From the NCBI GenBank assembly GCA_902579395.1, contig CACHGK010000002.1, positions 83,378 to 147,377 of the forward strand: DNA of 64,000 nucleotides, in the 5' to 3' direction. Made by a program: the position numbers and the translations under genes. The notes beneath the pieces were generated by a model, which saw nothing but the letters and a program-made list of their open reading frames with translations, was not told the origin of the DNA and made no database searches. Shown here piece after piece: positions 34,964 through 43,033 of this stretch (position 1 is its first letter; each line of letters begins with the position of its first letter). This stretch comes from an uncultured Alphaproteobacteria bacterium. GTDB taxonomy: Bacteria; Pseudomonadota; Alphaproteobacteria; Methylaequorales; Methylaequoraceae.

Positions 34964-35686
34964 ATGAGTAAAATTGCATTAGTTACTGGAGGAACCAGGG
35001 GTATTGGAGAGTCAATATCAAAAAAACTAAAATCCTCAGGCATTCATGTTATAGCTAACTATGCAAGCAATGACGATTCTGCTAAAAAATTTGCATCAGA
35101 ATCCAATATTGATGTAGTAAAATGGGACGTTAGTAGCTTTGGTGAATGTGAAAAAAATGTTTCCCAGATTTATGAAAAATATAAAAATATCGATATTTTA
35201 GTTAATAACGCAGGTATTACTAGGGATGCACCTCTTCACAAAATGTCTTTGGAAAATTGGGAAAAAGTCGTGAGTGTCAACTTAAATTCAGTTTTTAATA
35301 TGACATCTTTAGTTATTAATAAAATGAGAGAAAATCAATTTGGAAGAATAGTCCACATCTCTTCTATTAATGGTCAAAAAGGCCAATTTGGTCAGACAAA
35401 TTATGCTGCAACAAAATCAGCACTTATTGGATTTTCAAAATCCCTAGCTTTAGAAAGTGCAAGTAAAGGTATCACATCTAATGTTATCTGCCCAGGGTAC
35501 ATCAATACAGAAATGGTGGCAGCAATTCGAGAGGATATTTTAAAATCAATCATAGATACAATCCCTAACAAAAGATTGGGTGAATCAGACGAAATTGCCG
35601 AAATGGTTCAATATCTTATTTCAGAAAAAGCAAGTTACATAAACGGATCAACTATTTCAATAAATGGCGGATTGTGGATGGATTAG
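34964..35686 (+). CDS. phaB: Acetoacetyl-CoA reductase
   Basis: PhaB reduces acetoacetyl-CoA to 3-hydroxybutyryl-CoA with NADPH. It is a short-chain dehydrogenase: ALVTGGTRGIGESI is the cofactor loop, VNNAGITRDAPLHKM is typical of PhaB, and the catalytic Ser, Tyr and Lys lie in HISSINGQKGQFGQTNYAAT and the following KSA. The 240 residues fit. It is paired with phaA and convergent with gloB, overlapping it by four bases. Confidence 0.94.
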   Translation: MSKIALVTGGTRGIGESISKKLKSSGIHVIANYASNDDSAKKFASESNIDVVKWDVSSFGECEKNVSQIYEKYKNIDILVNNAGITRDAPLHKMSLENWEKVVSVNLNSVFNMTSLVINKMRENQFGRIVHISSINGQKGQFGQTNYAATKSALIGFSKSLALESASKGITSNVICPGYINTEMVAAIREDILKSIIDTIPNKRLGESDEIAEMVQYLISEKASYINGSTISINGGLWMD

Positions 35687-36471
35687 AATTCATCCTTCAT
35701 CTTTCGTAATTTCTTAAAATTTTCCTCGTCCGATATATTTTTTATTCCTATTAAATCTAAAAATTTTTTGTCATCAAATTTCATAAATGGATTTAATTCA
35801 ATTTCTTCACTTATTGTAGATGGAATGGTTGGCTCAGACTTTTCTCTTTTTTTTTGTATTTGTTGAATTTTTTTCTTTAATTTTTCATCAGTCGAATTTA
35901 AATGAAATGCAAATTTTGCATTTGACTCAGTATATTCATGGCCACAATATAATTTAGTATTACCAGGCAAAGATCTAAGTTTCAAAATTGATTCTACCAT
36001 TTGCTCACAAGAACCTTCAAATAGTCTTCCACAACCTAAGGAAAATAGTGTATCTCCAGAAAATAATGTCGAATTATCCTCAAAGTGATAACAAATATGA
36101 CCAACAGTGTGCCCTGGCGTTTCTATCACTATTAAATCATTGTTCCCAACACTGAATGTTTCTGAATCTTTAAGCTCAATATCTATACCTGGAATTCTAT
36201 CTCTATCGTGATAATTACCGACAATCTTACATTCATATTTTTTTTTTAGTAAAAGATTACCCCCTACATGATCAATATGATGATGAGTACTTAAAATATA
36301 ATCTAATTTAAGATCATTCTCTTTTAAACATTTGTCTATTTCATCAAAATTACCAGGATCAATGCATGCTGTAATTGCAGAATTTTCATCTGAAATTAAA
36401 TAAGAATAATTATCTGTCAATATTGGTATTTGTATAATTTTAAACAGCTTATTTTCCTTTTTTTGATACAC
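35683..36471 (-). CDS. gloB: Hydroxyacylglutathione hydrolase (glyoxalase II)
   Basis: GloB hydrolyses S-lactoylglutathione in methylglyoxal detoxification. The metallo-beta-lactamase motif is STHHHIDHVGG. Other ligands are in ETPGHTVGHICYH, FSGDTLFSLGCGRLFEG and YCGHEYTESNAKF. The C-terminal glutathione-binding domain is present. It is 262 residues. The start overlaps the metW end by 23 bases. I see no better internal ATG. Confidence 0.96.
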   Translation of the reverse strand: MYQKKENKLFKIIQIPILTDNYSYLISDENSAITACIDPGNFDEIDKCLKENDLKLDYILSTHHHIDHVGGNLLLKKKYECKIVGNYHDRDRIPGIDIELKDSETFSVGNNDLIVIETPGHTVGHICYHFEDNSTLFSGDTLFSLGCGRLFEGSCEQMVESILKLRSLPGNTKLYCGHEYTESNAKFAFHLNSTDEKLKKKIQQIQKKREKSEPTIPSTISEEIELNPFMKFDDKKFLDLIGIKNISDEENFKKLRKMKDEF

Positions 36472-37057
36472 AAAATAAAACTTGGTATGCTATTAAATTT
36501 GATAAAAAATTGTTTTTCATTTCAATTCCTTTTTCATTAAGACAAATTAGTCGAAGGATATTAATATCATTTGTACGACAGAAAATCTTAAAATCTTGAA
36601 TCGAGCACAAATGAATATTTGGTGTATTATACCAGTCGTATGGCAGAATCTTATTCTTTGGCATCAACCCACTAAATAAAAAATCTTTTCTTACCTTCCA
36701 ATATGCAAAATTTGGGAAAGAAATAATTGCTCTTTTGCCAATCCTTATGAGATTTTTAATTACAATATCTGGATAAATCATTGCTTGTATTGTTTGACTA
36801 AGAATTACCGTACTAAAAGCATTATTTGGATAATCTTCTAAATCAAAATTCGCATCACCTTGAATAACTGACAACCCTTTCTTTACACACTGATTCACAC
36901 CTAATTGTTTTATTTCAATTCCTCTACAGTCAGCGCTTTTTTTTTTTGAGAGATAATCCAATAAAACACCATTACCACAACCAACATCTAATATCTTTTC
37001 ATTGTTGTGAATCAACTGAGAAATTACATATAGATCGTTTCTTAAAATGCTTTTCAT
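36449..37057 (-). CDS. metW: Methionine biosynthesis protein MetW
   Basis: MetW is a SAM-methyltransferase-like partner of MetX. The 202 residues show ILDVGCGNGVLLDYLSKKK (motif I) and VILSQTIQAMIYPDIVI, then the family motifs ISFPNFAYWKVRKDFLFSGL and LPYDWYNTPNIHLCSI. It overlaps metX by four bases, the usual metX-metW pair. The catalytic role of MetW is not settled. Confidence 0.95.
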   Translation of the reverse strand: MKSILRNDLYVISQLIHNNEKILDVGCGNGVLLDYLSKKKSADCRGIEIKQLGVNQCVKKGLSVIQGDANFDLEDYPNNAFSTVILSQTIQAMIYPDIVIKNLIRIGKRAIISFPNFAYWKVRKDFLFSGLMPKNKILPYDWYNTPNIHLCSIQDFKIFCRTNDINILRLICLNEKGIEMKNNFLSNLIAYQVLFCVSKKGK

Positions 37058-38175
37058 ATTCTTTGTTGAATTATTTGTCCTTCTATAAATCCTCTCAATG
37101 TAGCATGAAATTCTGGTTCATCTAATAAAAAAGCATCATGTCCCTTATCTGTTTTTACCTCTACAAAACTGACCATGGAGTTTGAGCTATTTAAAGACTT
37201 AATGATTATTTTTGTTTCTGATGTCGGAAATAACCAATCAGATGTAAATGTAAAGAAACAAAACTTCACATTTGTATTTTTAAAAACTTTGGGCAGTCCC
37301 CCTTTTTTAACCGATAAATCAAAATAATCCATTGCTTTTGTAATATATAAATAACTGTTTGCGTCAAATCTTTGCACAAATGAACTACCTTGATGTTTCA
37401 AATAACTCTCTATTTGAAAATCTGTATCAAAATTAAAAGAAAAGAAGTCACTATTTTGTAAATTTCTTCCAAATTTTCTCTGCAAAGCAGTTTCCGATAG
37501 ATATGTTATATGCGCTATCATCCTAGCGACCGACAAACCTCCTTTTGGGTTGGTTTTATTTTTATAGTAGTTACCTTTATTCCAACTTAAGTCAGCCATT
37601 ATGGCTTGCCTACCTATCTCATGAAAAGCAATGTTCTGAGCAGAATGTCTATATGATGTAGCAATCGGAATTGCTGCATTAATCTTTTTGTTAAATTTTG
37701 TTGCCCATTCAAGAACTTGCATGCCTCCCATAGATCCTCCTATTACTGCAAATAGTTTTTTTATTCCTAAACTTGAAACTAATTTTTCCTGAACTCTAAC
37801 CATATCACTAATAGTAATCACCGGAAACATTAATCCATATGGTTTTTGTGTTTTAGGGTTTATTGAAGAAGGACCAGTACTGCCCATGCACCCACCTAAT
37901 ACATTACAACAGATAACAAAGAAAATATTTGTGTCTATCACTTTTCCAGGTCCAATTAGAATATTCCACCATCCTTTTTTATTTGTGATTGGATTGATAC
38001 CTGTACAATATTGGTCCCCAGATAATGCATGACATACTAAAATTGCATTAGATTTATTTTTATTCAATTTTCCGAAAGTTTTATAAGCTATTTCACATAA
38101 ATTTATGTATTTTCCTGAATCAAGCTTAACTGGATCTTTTAATTTAAGCGTCTCATATGCTTTTTTAACTTTCAT
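37054..38175 (-). CDS. metX: Homoserine O-acyltransferase MetX
   Basis: MetX acylates homoserine at the start of methionine synthesis. Whether it uses acetyl-CoA or succinyl-CoA cannot be decided by eye. The alpha/beta-hydrolase nucleophile is the Ser in VIGGSMGGMQVLEW. The Asp lies in FTFTSDWLFPTSET and the His in TDKGHDAFLLDEPEFH. The 373 residues match the family. It is divergent from hisC, with a candidate promoter at 38211-38238. Confidence 0.96.
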   Translation of the reverse strand: MKVKKAYETLKLKDPVKLDSGKYINLCEIAYKTFGKLNKNKSNAILVCHALSGDQYCTGINPITNKKGWWNILIGPGKVIDTNIFFVICCNVLGGCMGSTGPSSINPKTQKPYGLMFPVITISDMVRVQEKLVSSLGIKKLFAVIGGSMGGMQVLEWATKFNKKINAAIPIATSYRHSAQNIAFHEIGRQAIMADLSWNKGNYYKNKTNPKGGLSVARMIAHITYLSETALQRKFGRNLQNSDFFSFNFDTDFQIESYLKHQGSSFVQRFDANSYLYITKAMDYFDLSVKKGGLPKVFKNTNVKFCFFTFTSDWLFPTSETKIIIKSLNSSNSMVSFVEVKTDKGHDAFLLDEPEFHATLRGFIEGQIIQQRI

Positions 38176-38196
38176 TTTACTTTTGTTTAAAATAAT

Positions 38197-38224
38197 TTGA
38201 CTTAAAACGCATCATAACTATGTT
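38197..38224 (+). promoter_or_regulatory. Candidate sigma-70 promoter for hisC-tyrA
   Basis: TTGACT (38197-38202) and TATGTT (38219-38224) are separated by 16 bases on the plus strand. The predicted start is about 35 bases before the hisC ATG. It overlaps the oppositely oriented metX promoter. The -35 is good and the -10 is fair. Confidence 0.42.
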
Positions 38225-38238
38225 GAATAAGTAGTCAA
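38211..38238 (-). promoter_or_regulatory. Candidate sigma-70 promoter for metX-metW-gloB
   Basis: On the minus strand TTGACT (38238-38233) and TATGAT (38216-38211) have a 16-base spacer. The transcript would begin about 30 bases before the metX ATG. The short leader leaves no space for a SAM riboswitch. It faces and overlaps the hisC promoter by 14 bases. Confidence 0.5.
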
Positions 38239-38265
38239 AATAAATTTATTTTGAAAGCAAGTTAT

Positions 38266-39363
38266 ATGGCTAAATTTAACATTGAAGATTTTATTAAACC
38301 TTCAATAAACCAAATTGAAAAGTATTTACCTGGCAAGTCTGCAGATTTTGGAAATAAAGATTTTATAAAATTGTCCTCCAATGAATCACCTTTTACTGCT
38401 CCAAAAAGAGTATTTCAAAAAGCTGCGGATTTATTGATTTCATCAAATTTTTATCCTGACGGAGATTCAATACTTCTGAAGAAATCATTAGCTAAGAAAT
38501 ATAAATTAGAATCAAAAAATATCGTTTGTGGTAATGGATCTGATGATATCTTGTCAATAATAGCACAAACCTTTTCAACTGAGGGCTGTGAAGTTATATG
38601 CAGTGAGTATGGATTTATTTACTATCCGATTATAGCCAAAGCTGCAGGGTGCAGAGTGATCACTGCACAATCAAATAATTTAGGTGTTTCATGCGAAAAT
38701 ATTTTGGAAAAAATTAATAACAAAACTAGAATAATTTTTATTGCAAACCCTAATAACCCTACTGGAACCATTATTTTTAAGGAAGAGCTTATTAAATTTT
38801 TAAAAAAAGTACCTAAAAATATCATTGTTGTTTTGGACGGGGCCTATTCCGAATTCATAACTGACAAAAGGTACACAGATGGTATAGATTTGATTAAAGA
38901 TTTTGAAAATTTAATTGTAACAAGAACTTTTTCAAAGATTTACGCACTTGCCGGACTTAGACTTGGATGGGCTTATGCAAATAAAAAAATAATTGAATTA
39001 CTTGAGAAAGTTAGAGGACCTTTTAATGTGAATCTCATAGCACAAAACATCGGCATGTTAATTCTCAAGGAAAATAATTTCATAAAAAATTCAATAAAAC
39101 ATAACGATAAGTGGAGAAAAATACTCCCTGAGAGATTGAATAATCTTGGTTTAATTTCTTACGAATCTTTTGCTAATTTTGTCTTAGTAAAAATTGACAA
39201 AAAAAAATATTCAAAAAAATATATTCTAAATTCATTACAAAAAAGAAAAATTTTAGTTAGAGATTTAAATAATTATAAATTATTTGATTTCTTTAGAGTA
39301 TCAATAGGTTCTTCTCCTAATTTAAATAAGTTTCTTAAAGAAATAGAATTAATAGTCAGATAA
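38266..39363 (+). CDS. hisC: Histidinol-phosphate/aromatic aminotransferase
   Basis: HisC is a PLP aminotransferase for histidinol phosphate, and its homologues next to tyrA often also act on aromatic precursors. The PLP Lys is in RTFSKIYALAGLRLGWAY. Substrate and PLP contacts include ANPNNPTGTII and LSSNESPF. I chose the ATG at 38266, which gives 365 residues starting MAKFNIEDFIKP. A TTG at 38251 would add five residues. It is followed by tyrA, consistent with a role in phenylalanine and tyrosine synthesis. Confidence 0.95.
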   Translation: MAKFNIEDFIKPSINQIEKYLPGKSADFGNKDFIKLSSNESPFTAPKRVFQKAADLLISSNFYPDGDSILLKKSLAKKYKLESKNIVCGNGSDDILSIIAQTFSTEGCEVICSEYGFIYYPIIAKAAGCRVITAQSNNLGVSCENILEKINNKTRIIFIANPNNPTGTIIFKEELIKFLKKVPKNIIVVLDGAYSEFITDKRYTDGIDLIKDFENLIVTRTFSKIYALAGLRLGWAYANKKIIELLEKVRGPFNVNLIAQNIGMLILKENNFIKNSIKHNDKWRKILPERLNNLGLISYESFANFVLVKIDKKKYSKKYILNSLQKRKILVRDLNNYKLFDFFRVSIGSSPNLNKFLKEIELIVR

Positions 39364-39374
39364 AATAAACTTTG

Positions 39375-40241
39375 ATGTTTAAAGAAATTACTATAATAGG
39401 TCCCGGTCTTATCGGAGCTTCTTTAGCTCTTGCTATAAGATCCAAAAAAATATGTAACAAAATTATTGGAATTGATTCCTCAAAAAAAAATTTAGATGAT
39501 GCTATAAATAGAAATATTATTGATGAGGCGAGAAAGGATATTGATGCAAGGATAAGTTCTAGCTCGATAATCTTTATTTGCACACCGGTTAGTTCAATTG
39601 ACAATATAATAAAAAAAATATCTTATTTCTCAAATAAAAATCAAATTATTACGGATGTTGGATCTGTAAAAAATATCTTTTCAAAAAGAACACTGTCAAA
39701 TAATGGTCTCAGGTATTCTTTAGTTCCAGGCCACCCTATTGCAGGCACTGAGCATTCTGGAGCTAGAAATGCAGAAATAGATTTATTTAAAAATAAATGG
39801 TGCATCTTAACACCCTATAAAAAAAGGAGTAAAAGTGTAAAAATAATTTCAAAAATCTATAAGAAAATAGGAATGAAAGTTTCAGTAATGTCGACTCTAG
39901 AACATGATAAAATAATGTCAATAACATCTCATCTTCCACATCTGATTGCTTTTACCATAGTAGGCACAGCATTTAATCTAAATATTAAAAAAAAAAATGA
40001 ACTTATTAATTTTTCAGCTGGAGGATTTAAAGATTTCACTAGAATAGGTTCCTCAGATCCCAAAATGTGGACCGATATTTTTATTAAAAATAAAAAATAT
40101 TTAATGAAGACACTTGAACTTTTTTTGAAAGATATTGAAGTAATTAAAAGGGACATTAAAAATAACAAAGTTGAGGAAATATTTAACCTTCTAAAAAGAA
40201 CAAAAAAGATAAGAAAGAGTATTTTAGAAAAAGGAATTTAA
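39375..40241 (+). CDS. tyrA: Prephenate/arogenate (cyclohexadienyl) dehydrogenase
   Basis: TyrA oxidatively decarboxylates prephenate or arogenate for tyrosine synthesis. The NAD-binding motif is ITIIGPGLIGASLALAI. Conserved catalytic segments are TDVGSVKNIF and PGHPIAGTEHSGARNA, and HDKIMSITSHLPHL. The start was placed at the ATG (39375) just after an in-frame TTG, giving 288 residues. It lies 11 bases after hisC. Confidence 0.94.
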   Translation: MFKEITIIGPGLIGASLALAIRSKKICNKIIGIDSSKKNLDDAINRNIIDEARKDIDARISSSSIIFICTPVSSIDNIIKKISYFSNKNQIITDVGSVKNIFSKRTLSNNGLRYSLVPGHPIAGTEHSGARNAEIDLFKNKWCILTPYKKRSKSVKIISKIYKKIGMKVSVMSTLEHDKIMSITSHLPHLIAFTIVGTAFNLNIKKKNELINFSAGGFKDFTRIGSSDPKMWTDIFIKNKKYLMKTLELFLKDIEVIKRDIKNNKVEEIFNLLKRTKKIRKSILEKGI

Positions 40242-40248
40242 ATGGTTT

Positions 40249-40935
40249 TTAATAAAATGATTTCTTAAGAATATCTATGATTTTTTCTTTGCTGGATACA
40301 TTTTTAATTAATGGAAAAATTTTTACATTTATTGTACCGCTTTTTTTTGAAAATTTTTTGTTGATCCAGTGATCACCAGAATTCAATTTTATTGGAAGAA
40401 TTGGAATTTTTAAAAATTTATGAATTGCAAAAAAGCCTGGATTAATCTTTCCAGTTTCTCCAGGGGATAATCTTGTACCTTCTGGAAAGATAACAAAAAC
40501 TTTCTTTTGATTCTTAGTTAATCTTCTTGCAGATCTGAGGACTGTCTTTAAAGACTTAAAAGTTTTATTTCTTTCAACGAAAATAAATCCTAATCTATTG
40601 AAATATCCTCTTAAAATCGGTATTTGCTTTAGTTCATCTTTTAAAATATAAACAGACCCAGGAAACAAAGAACCAAAAAAGAATGTTTCCCAAGCCGATT
40701 GATGATTGCTCGCTACAATAAATGACCCTTCTTTGGGGATATTTTCCAAACCTGAAATAAAGTAGTCGATCCCTAAAATAATTTTTGATAGCTTTATTAC
40801 CGATCTCGTCCATAAATTTGACAGATATACTACAAACTTGTAACTAAATAGTTGGACTGGTGAGAATGTTAAAAAGAAACACACCGTTCCAAAATAAAAA
40901 AATATATAAAATATAAAACTTCTAAAAAAGTTCAT
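40249..40935 (-). CDS. plsC: 1-acyl-sn-glycerol-3-phosphate acyltransferase
   Basis: PlsC acylates lysophosphatidic acid at the inner membrane. Motif I is SNHQSAWETFFFG (His-x4-Glu rather than Asp, as in other alphaproteobacterial PlsC). Motif III is IFPEGTRLSPGE. A transmembrane segment occupies about residues 8-28. It is 228 residues. It overlaps the DUF218 gene by 14 bases, as part of the conserved ftsE-ftsX-DUF218-plsC group. Confidence 0.94.
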   Translation of the reverse strand: MNFFRSFIFYIFFYFGTVCFFLTFSPVQLFSYKFVVYLSNLWTRSVIKLSKIILGIDYFISGLENIPKEGSFIVASNHQSAWETFFFGSLFPGSVYILKDELKQIPILRGYFNRLGFIFVERNKTFKSLKTVLRSARRLTKNQKKVFVIFPEGTRLSPGETGKINPGFFAIHKFLKIPILPIKLNSGDHWINKKFSKKSGTINVKIFPLIKNVSSKEKIIDILKKSFY

Positions 40936-41524
40936 TGCGATGAAAAAAAGTATAAATAATTTTGAAATACTCTAGTGTTATAATTCTAGCGTGAAAAATA
41001 AAGTTTTCATTAAATACTATTTTATAATCTGCAGGTATAAGAAATATTTCTTTATCAGTAATTAAATTGTTAAAAATTAAAAAACTCCTTGGCAAGTGGT
41101 AATAAGAACTAACTAAAGTTATTTTTTCAATTTTTTGATTGAGATTTAGCCATTTTGCAACCTCTAGAGCATTTTCATAGGTATTTTTTGAATTTTTGTC
41201 ATATATTATACAACAATTATTGTTTACTAATTGTTTATCTATATCATCTTTAATTTCAAATTCTGATTCTTTAAAAACACCTGAAATAAATAAATAATCA
41301 CCGTAATTTCTTTTAAATAATTCTATTCCTTTCTTTATTCTCCCTTTACCACCAGTTAAAACAATAATTGCTGAATTAGATTTATTTGAAAGTTCATCTG
41401 TGAGATAGATTTTTTTTGGGAATATATTAAATAAAATAATTAGCCACCAAATAAATGCTAATAAGTTTATTAATAAAAAAATAACAATTAATTTCTTAAA
41501 ATTTGTCAAAAAATCTTTTCTCAA
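40922..41524 (-). CDS. DUF218/YdcF-family membrane protein
   Basis: The 200-residue protein has one N-terminal membrane segment (about 10-32) and a DUF218 domain with AIIVLTGGKGRIKKGIELF, a LFISGVFKESE segment and the characteristic NTYENALEVAKWL followed by SSYYHLPRSFLIF. YdcF/ElyC/SanA relatives act in envelope maintenance, and the substrate is unknown. It overlaps ftsX by 29 bases and plsC by 14. Confidence 0.88.
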   Translation of the reverse strand: MRKDFLTNFKKLIVIFLLINLLAFIWWLIILFNIFPKKIYLTDELSNKSNSAIIVLTGGKGRIKKGIELFKRNYGDYLFISGVFKESEFEIKDDIDKQLVNNNCCIIYDKNSKNTYENALEVAKWLNLNQKIEKITLVSSYYHLPRSFLIFNNLITDKEIFLIPADYKIVFNENFIFHARIITLEYFKIIYTFFHRNELF

Positions 41525-42392
41525 AAAAATAAAATAAGTATGACATCAAAAAAAATAACAATAAAACTAAAAATAAAAGAATAAAAGTTACTAAAGTAAT
41601 TAAAGTCTTGATATTGATTTCAAAAAAAAATGATGTATTAAAAAAATCAAAATTAACTCCAAATAATTTTATAAGTAAAATGCTAACGAAATAAACGAAA
41701 ATTATGCTTAAAATTGCACCAGGGATAATCTTCCTAATAACACTTTGCGAAATATTTTTAGACAATTCAAAGCTACTTGCACCCATAATCTGTAACATTT
41801 CTAAAAATTTGAAATTGCTCACCAATGCAGCTTTCACAACATTCATTACTAAAAAAGAAAATAATATCACAATTACTGAAGACATCATGAAAATTATAAG
41901 TTTAATTCTGCTCACTAAGGATGATATTTCAAAAAGTTCGTCTTGATGAGAATATTTTTCTGTAAGTCTATTTTCAGAAAGATTAATTATTTGTGCGTAG
42001 ATATTATCAACATATTCCCTATCACCTGTTTCAATCTGAAAAATAAAAGGTAGCCTCAGTCCTGACATATCAGAAAAATTTGTAAGCCCTAAACTTTCCT
42101 TAATAAGATCGTTTTGAATTATTTTGTATTTAAGTTTATTTTCATTAGATAAAAAATCTTCAATATTCTCTGTAATATTTAAAGGTATTTTTTTTTCGTC
42201 AGAATAATTACTAATAATAAAAGTTGTTTTTTTTGATTCAGACTCCAGCCAAATACTAGAAAAGGTATAAAAATTAAAATATATTGCAATATGAATTGTG
42301 ATCAAACTTATTACAACAAAAGATAAACCATGAAAAAATTTTTCCTCTTCTTTTAGTAAAGTTTTTTTTAATAGTTCTTGTACTTGTATCAT
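41496..42392 (-). CDS. ftsX: Cell division protein FtsX
   Basis: FtsX is the membrane half of the FtsEX complex that controls cell-wall amidases through EnvC. The 298 residues have a first transmembrane segment near residue 25-45 and a periplasmic loop to about 165. Three further segments lie in the C-terminal half, with MNVVKAALVSNFKFLEMLQI matching the family motif before IMGAS. It follows ftsE after nine bases. Divergent sequence is normal for this family. Confidence 0.9.
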   Translation of the reverse strand: MIQVQELLKKTLLKEEEKFFHGLSFVVISLITIHIAIYFNFYTFSSIWLESESKKTTFIISNYSDEKKIPLNITENIEDFLSNENKLKYKIIQNDLIKESLGLTNFSDMSGLRLPFIFQIETGDREYVDNIYAQIINLSENRLTEKYSHQDELFEISSLVSRIKLIIFMMSSVIVILFSFLVMNVVKAALVSNFKFLEMLQIMGASSFELSKNISQSVIRKIIPGAILSIIFVYFVSILLIKLFGVNFDFFNTSFFFEINIKTLITLVTFILLFLVLLLFFLMSYLFYFFEKRFFDKF

Positions 42393-42401
42393 TTTAAATC
42401 T

Positions 42402-43031
42402 CTATAATTCAAAAAGTTTATAATCTTTTTTTATCTCGGGCAAATTATTAGCTGTCATTATAATAGTTGTTCCAATCTTACTTAATGATTCAAACAAAAA
42501 GAATATTTTTTTTTTCGATTCTTGGTCAAGATAAGTTTCAGGCTGATCTGCAACTATAATACTAGGATTATTTATAAGTGCTCTTGCAATAACTACTTTC
42601 TGTTTTTGACTATTAGATAGATTTGTTACTTTTTCATCTTTTATATCATTGAGCTCAAGCCAACCGGAAATTTCAGACATTCTATTAATAAATTCTGATT
42701 CAGAATTTTGAATTTGACTTGCAAGTTCAATGTTTTGGAAAACAGAAAAGAATGGAATTAAATAATCATTCTGAAGTATTATTCCCATTTTTTTTCTAAA
42801 CTCATTTATTTCTTTCTTTGAGTTATTAGAAATTTTTCTTCCTTTTAAATACAAATTTCCTGAAGATGGCAAAACTTTTAGATAAAATAATTTTAGAAGA
42901 AGTGATTTTCCAGTAGCATTTGAACCTTTAATCACCAAAAAATCGCCTTTTCTTATTTTAAGACTAATATTTTGTATCGATTTTTTTTTTGAAATTATTG
43001 AAATTCGGTCTAAGAAAAAAATATTTTCCAT
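42402..43031 (-). CDS. ftsE: FtsE-like ABC ATPase with degenerate catalytic motifs
   Basis: FtsE is the cytoplasmic ATPase partner of FtsX. Walker A is intact (GSNATGKS, residues 36-43) and the Q-loop Gln is Q87. The signature is LSNSQ (138-142) instead of LSGGQ. Walker B reads VADQPE, so the catalytic Glu is Gln at 163. The switch His is Asn at 195 (MTANN). The D-loop is TYLD. The protein may bind ATP but hydrolyse it poorly or not at all. The 209 residues are short, ending soon after the switch. The downstream ftsX and conserved neighbours support the FtsE identity. Confidence 0.88.
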   Translation of the reverse strand: MENIFFLDRISIISKKKSIQNISLKIRKGDFLVIKGSNATGKSLLLKLFYLKVLPSSGNLYLKGRKISNNSKKEINEFRKKMGIILQNDYLIPFFSVFQNIELASQIQNSESEFINRMSEISGWLELNDIKDEKVTNLSNSQKQKVVIARALINNPSIIVADQPETYLDQESKKKIFFLFESLSKIGTTIIMTANNLPEIKKDYKLFEL

Positions 43032-43033
43032 TA

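Noticed and set aside
38176-38250. SAM riboswitch upstream of metX
   Set aside because: The leader after the likely start site is only about 30 bases and shows no SAM-II or SAM-V pattern that I recognise.
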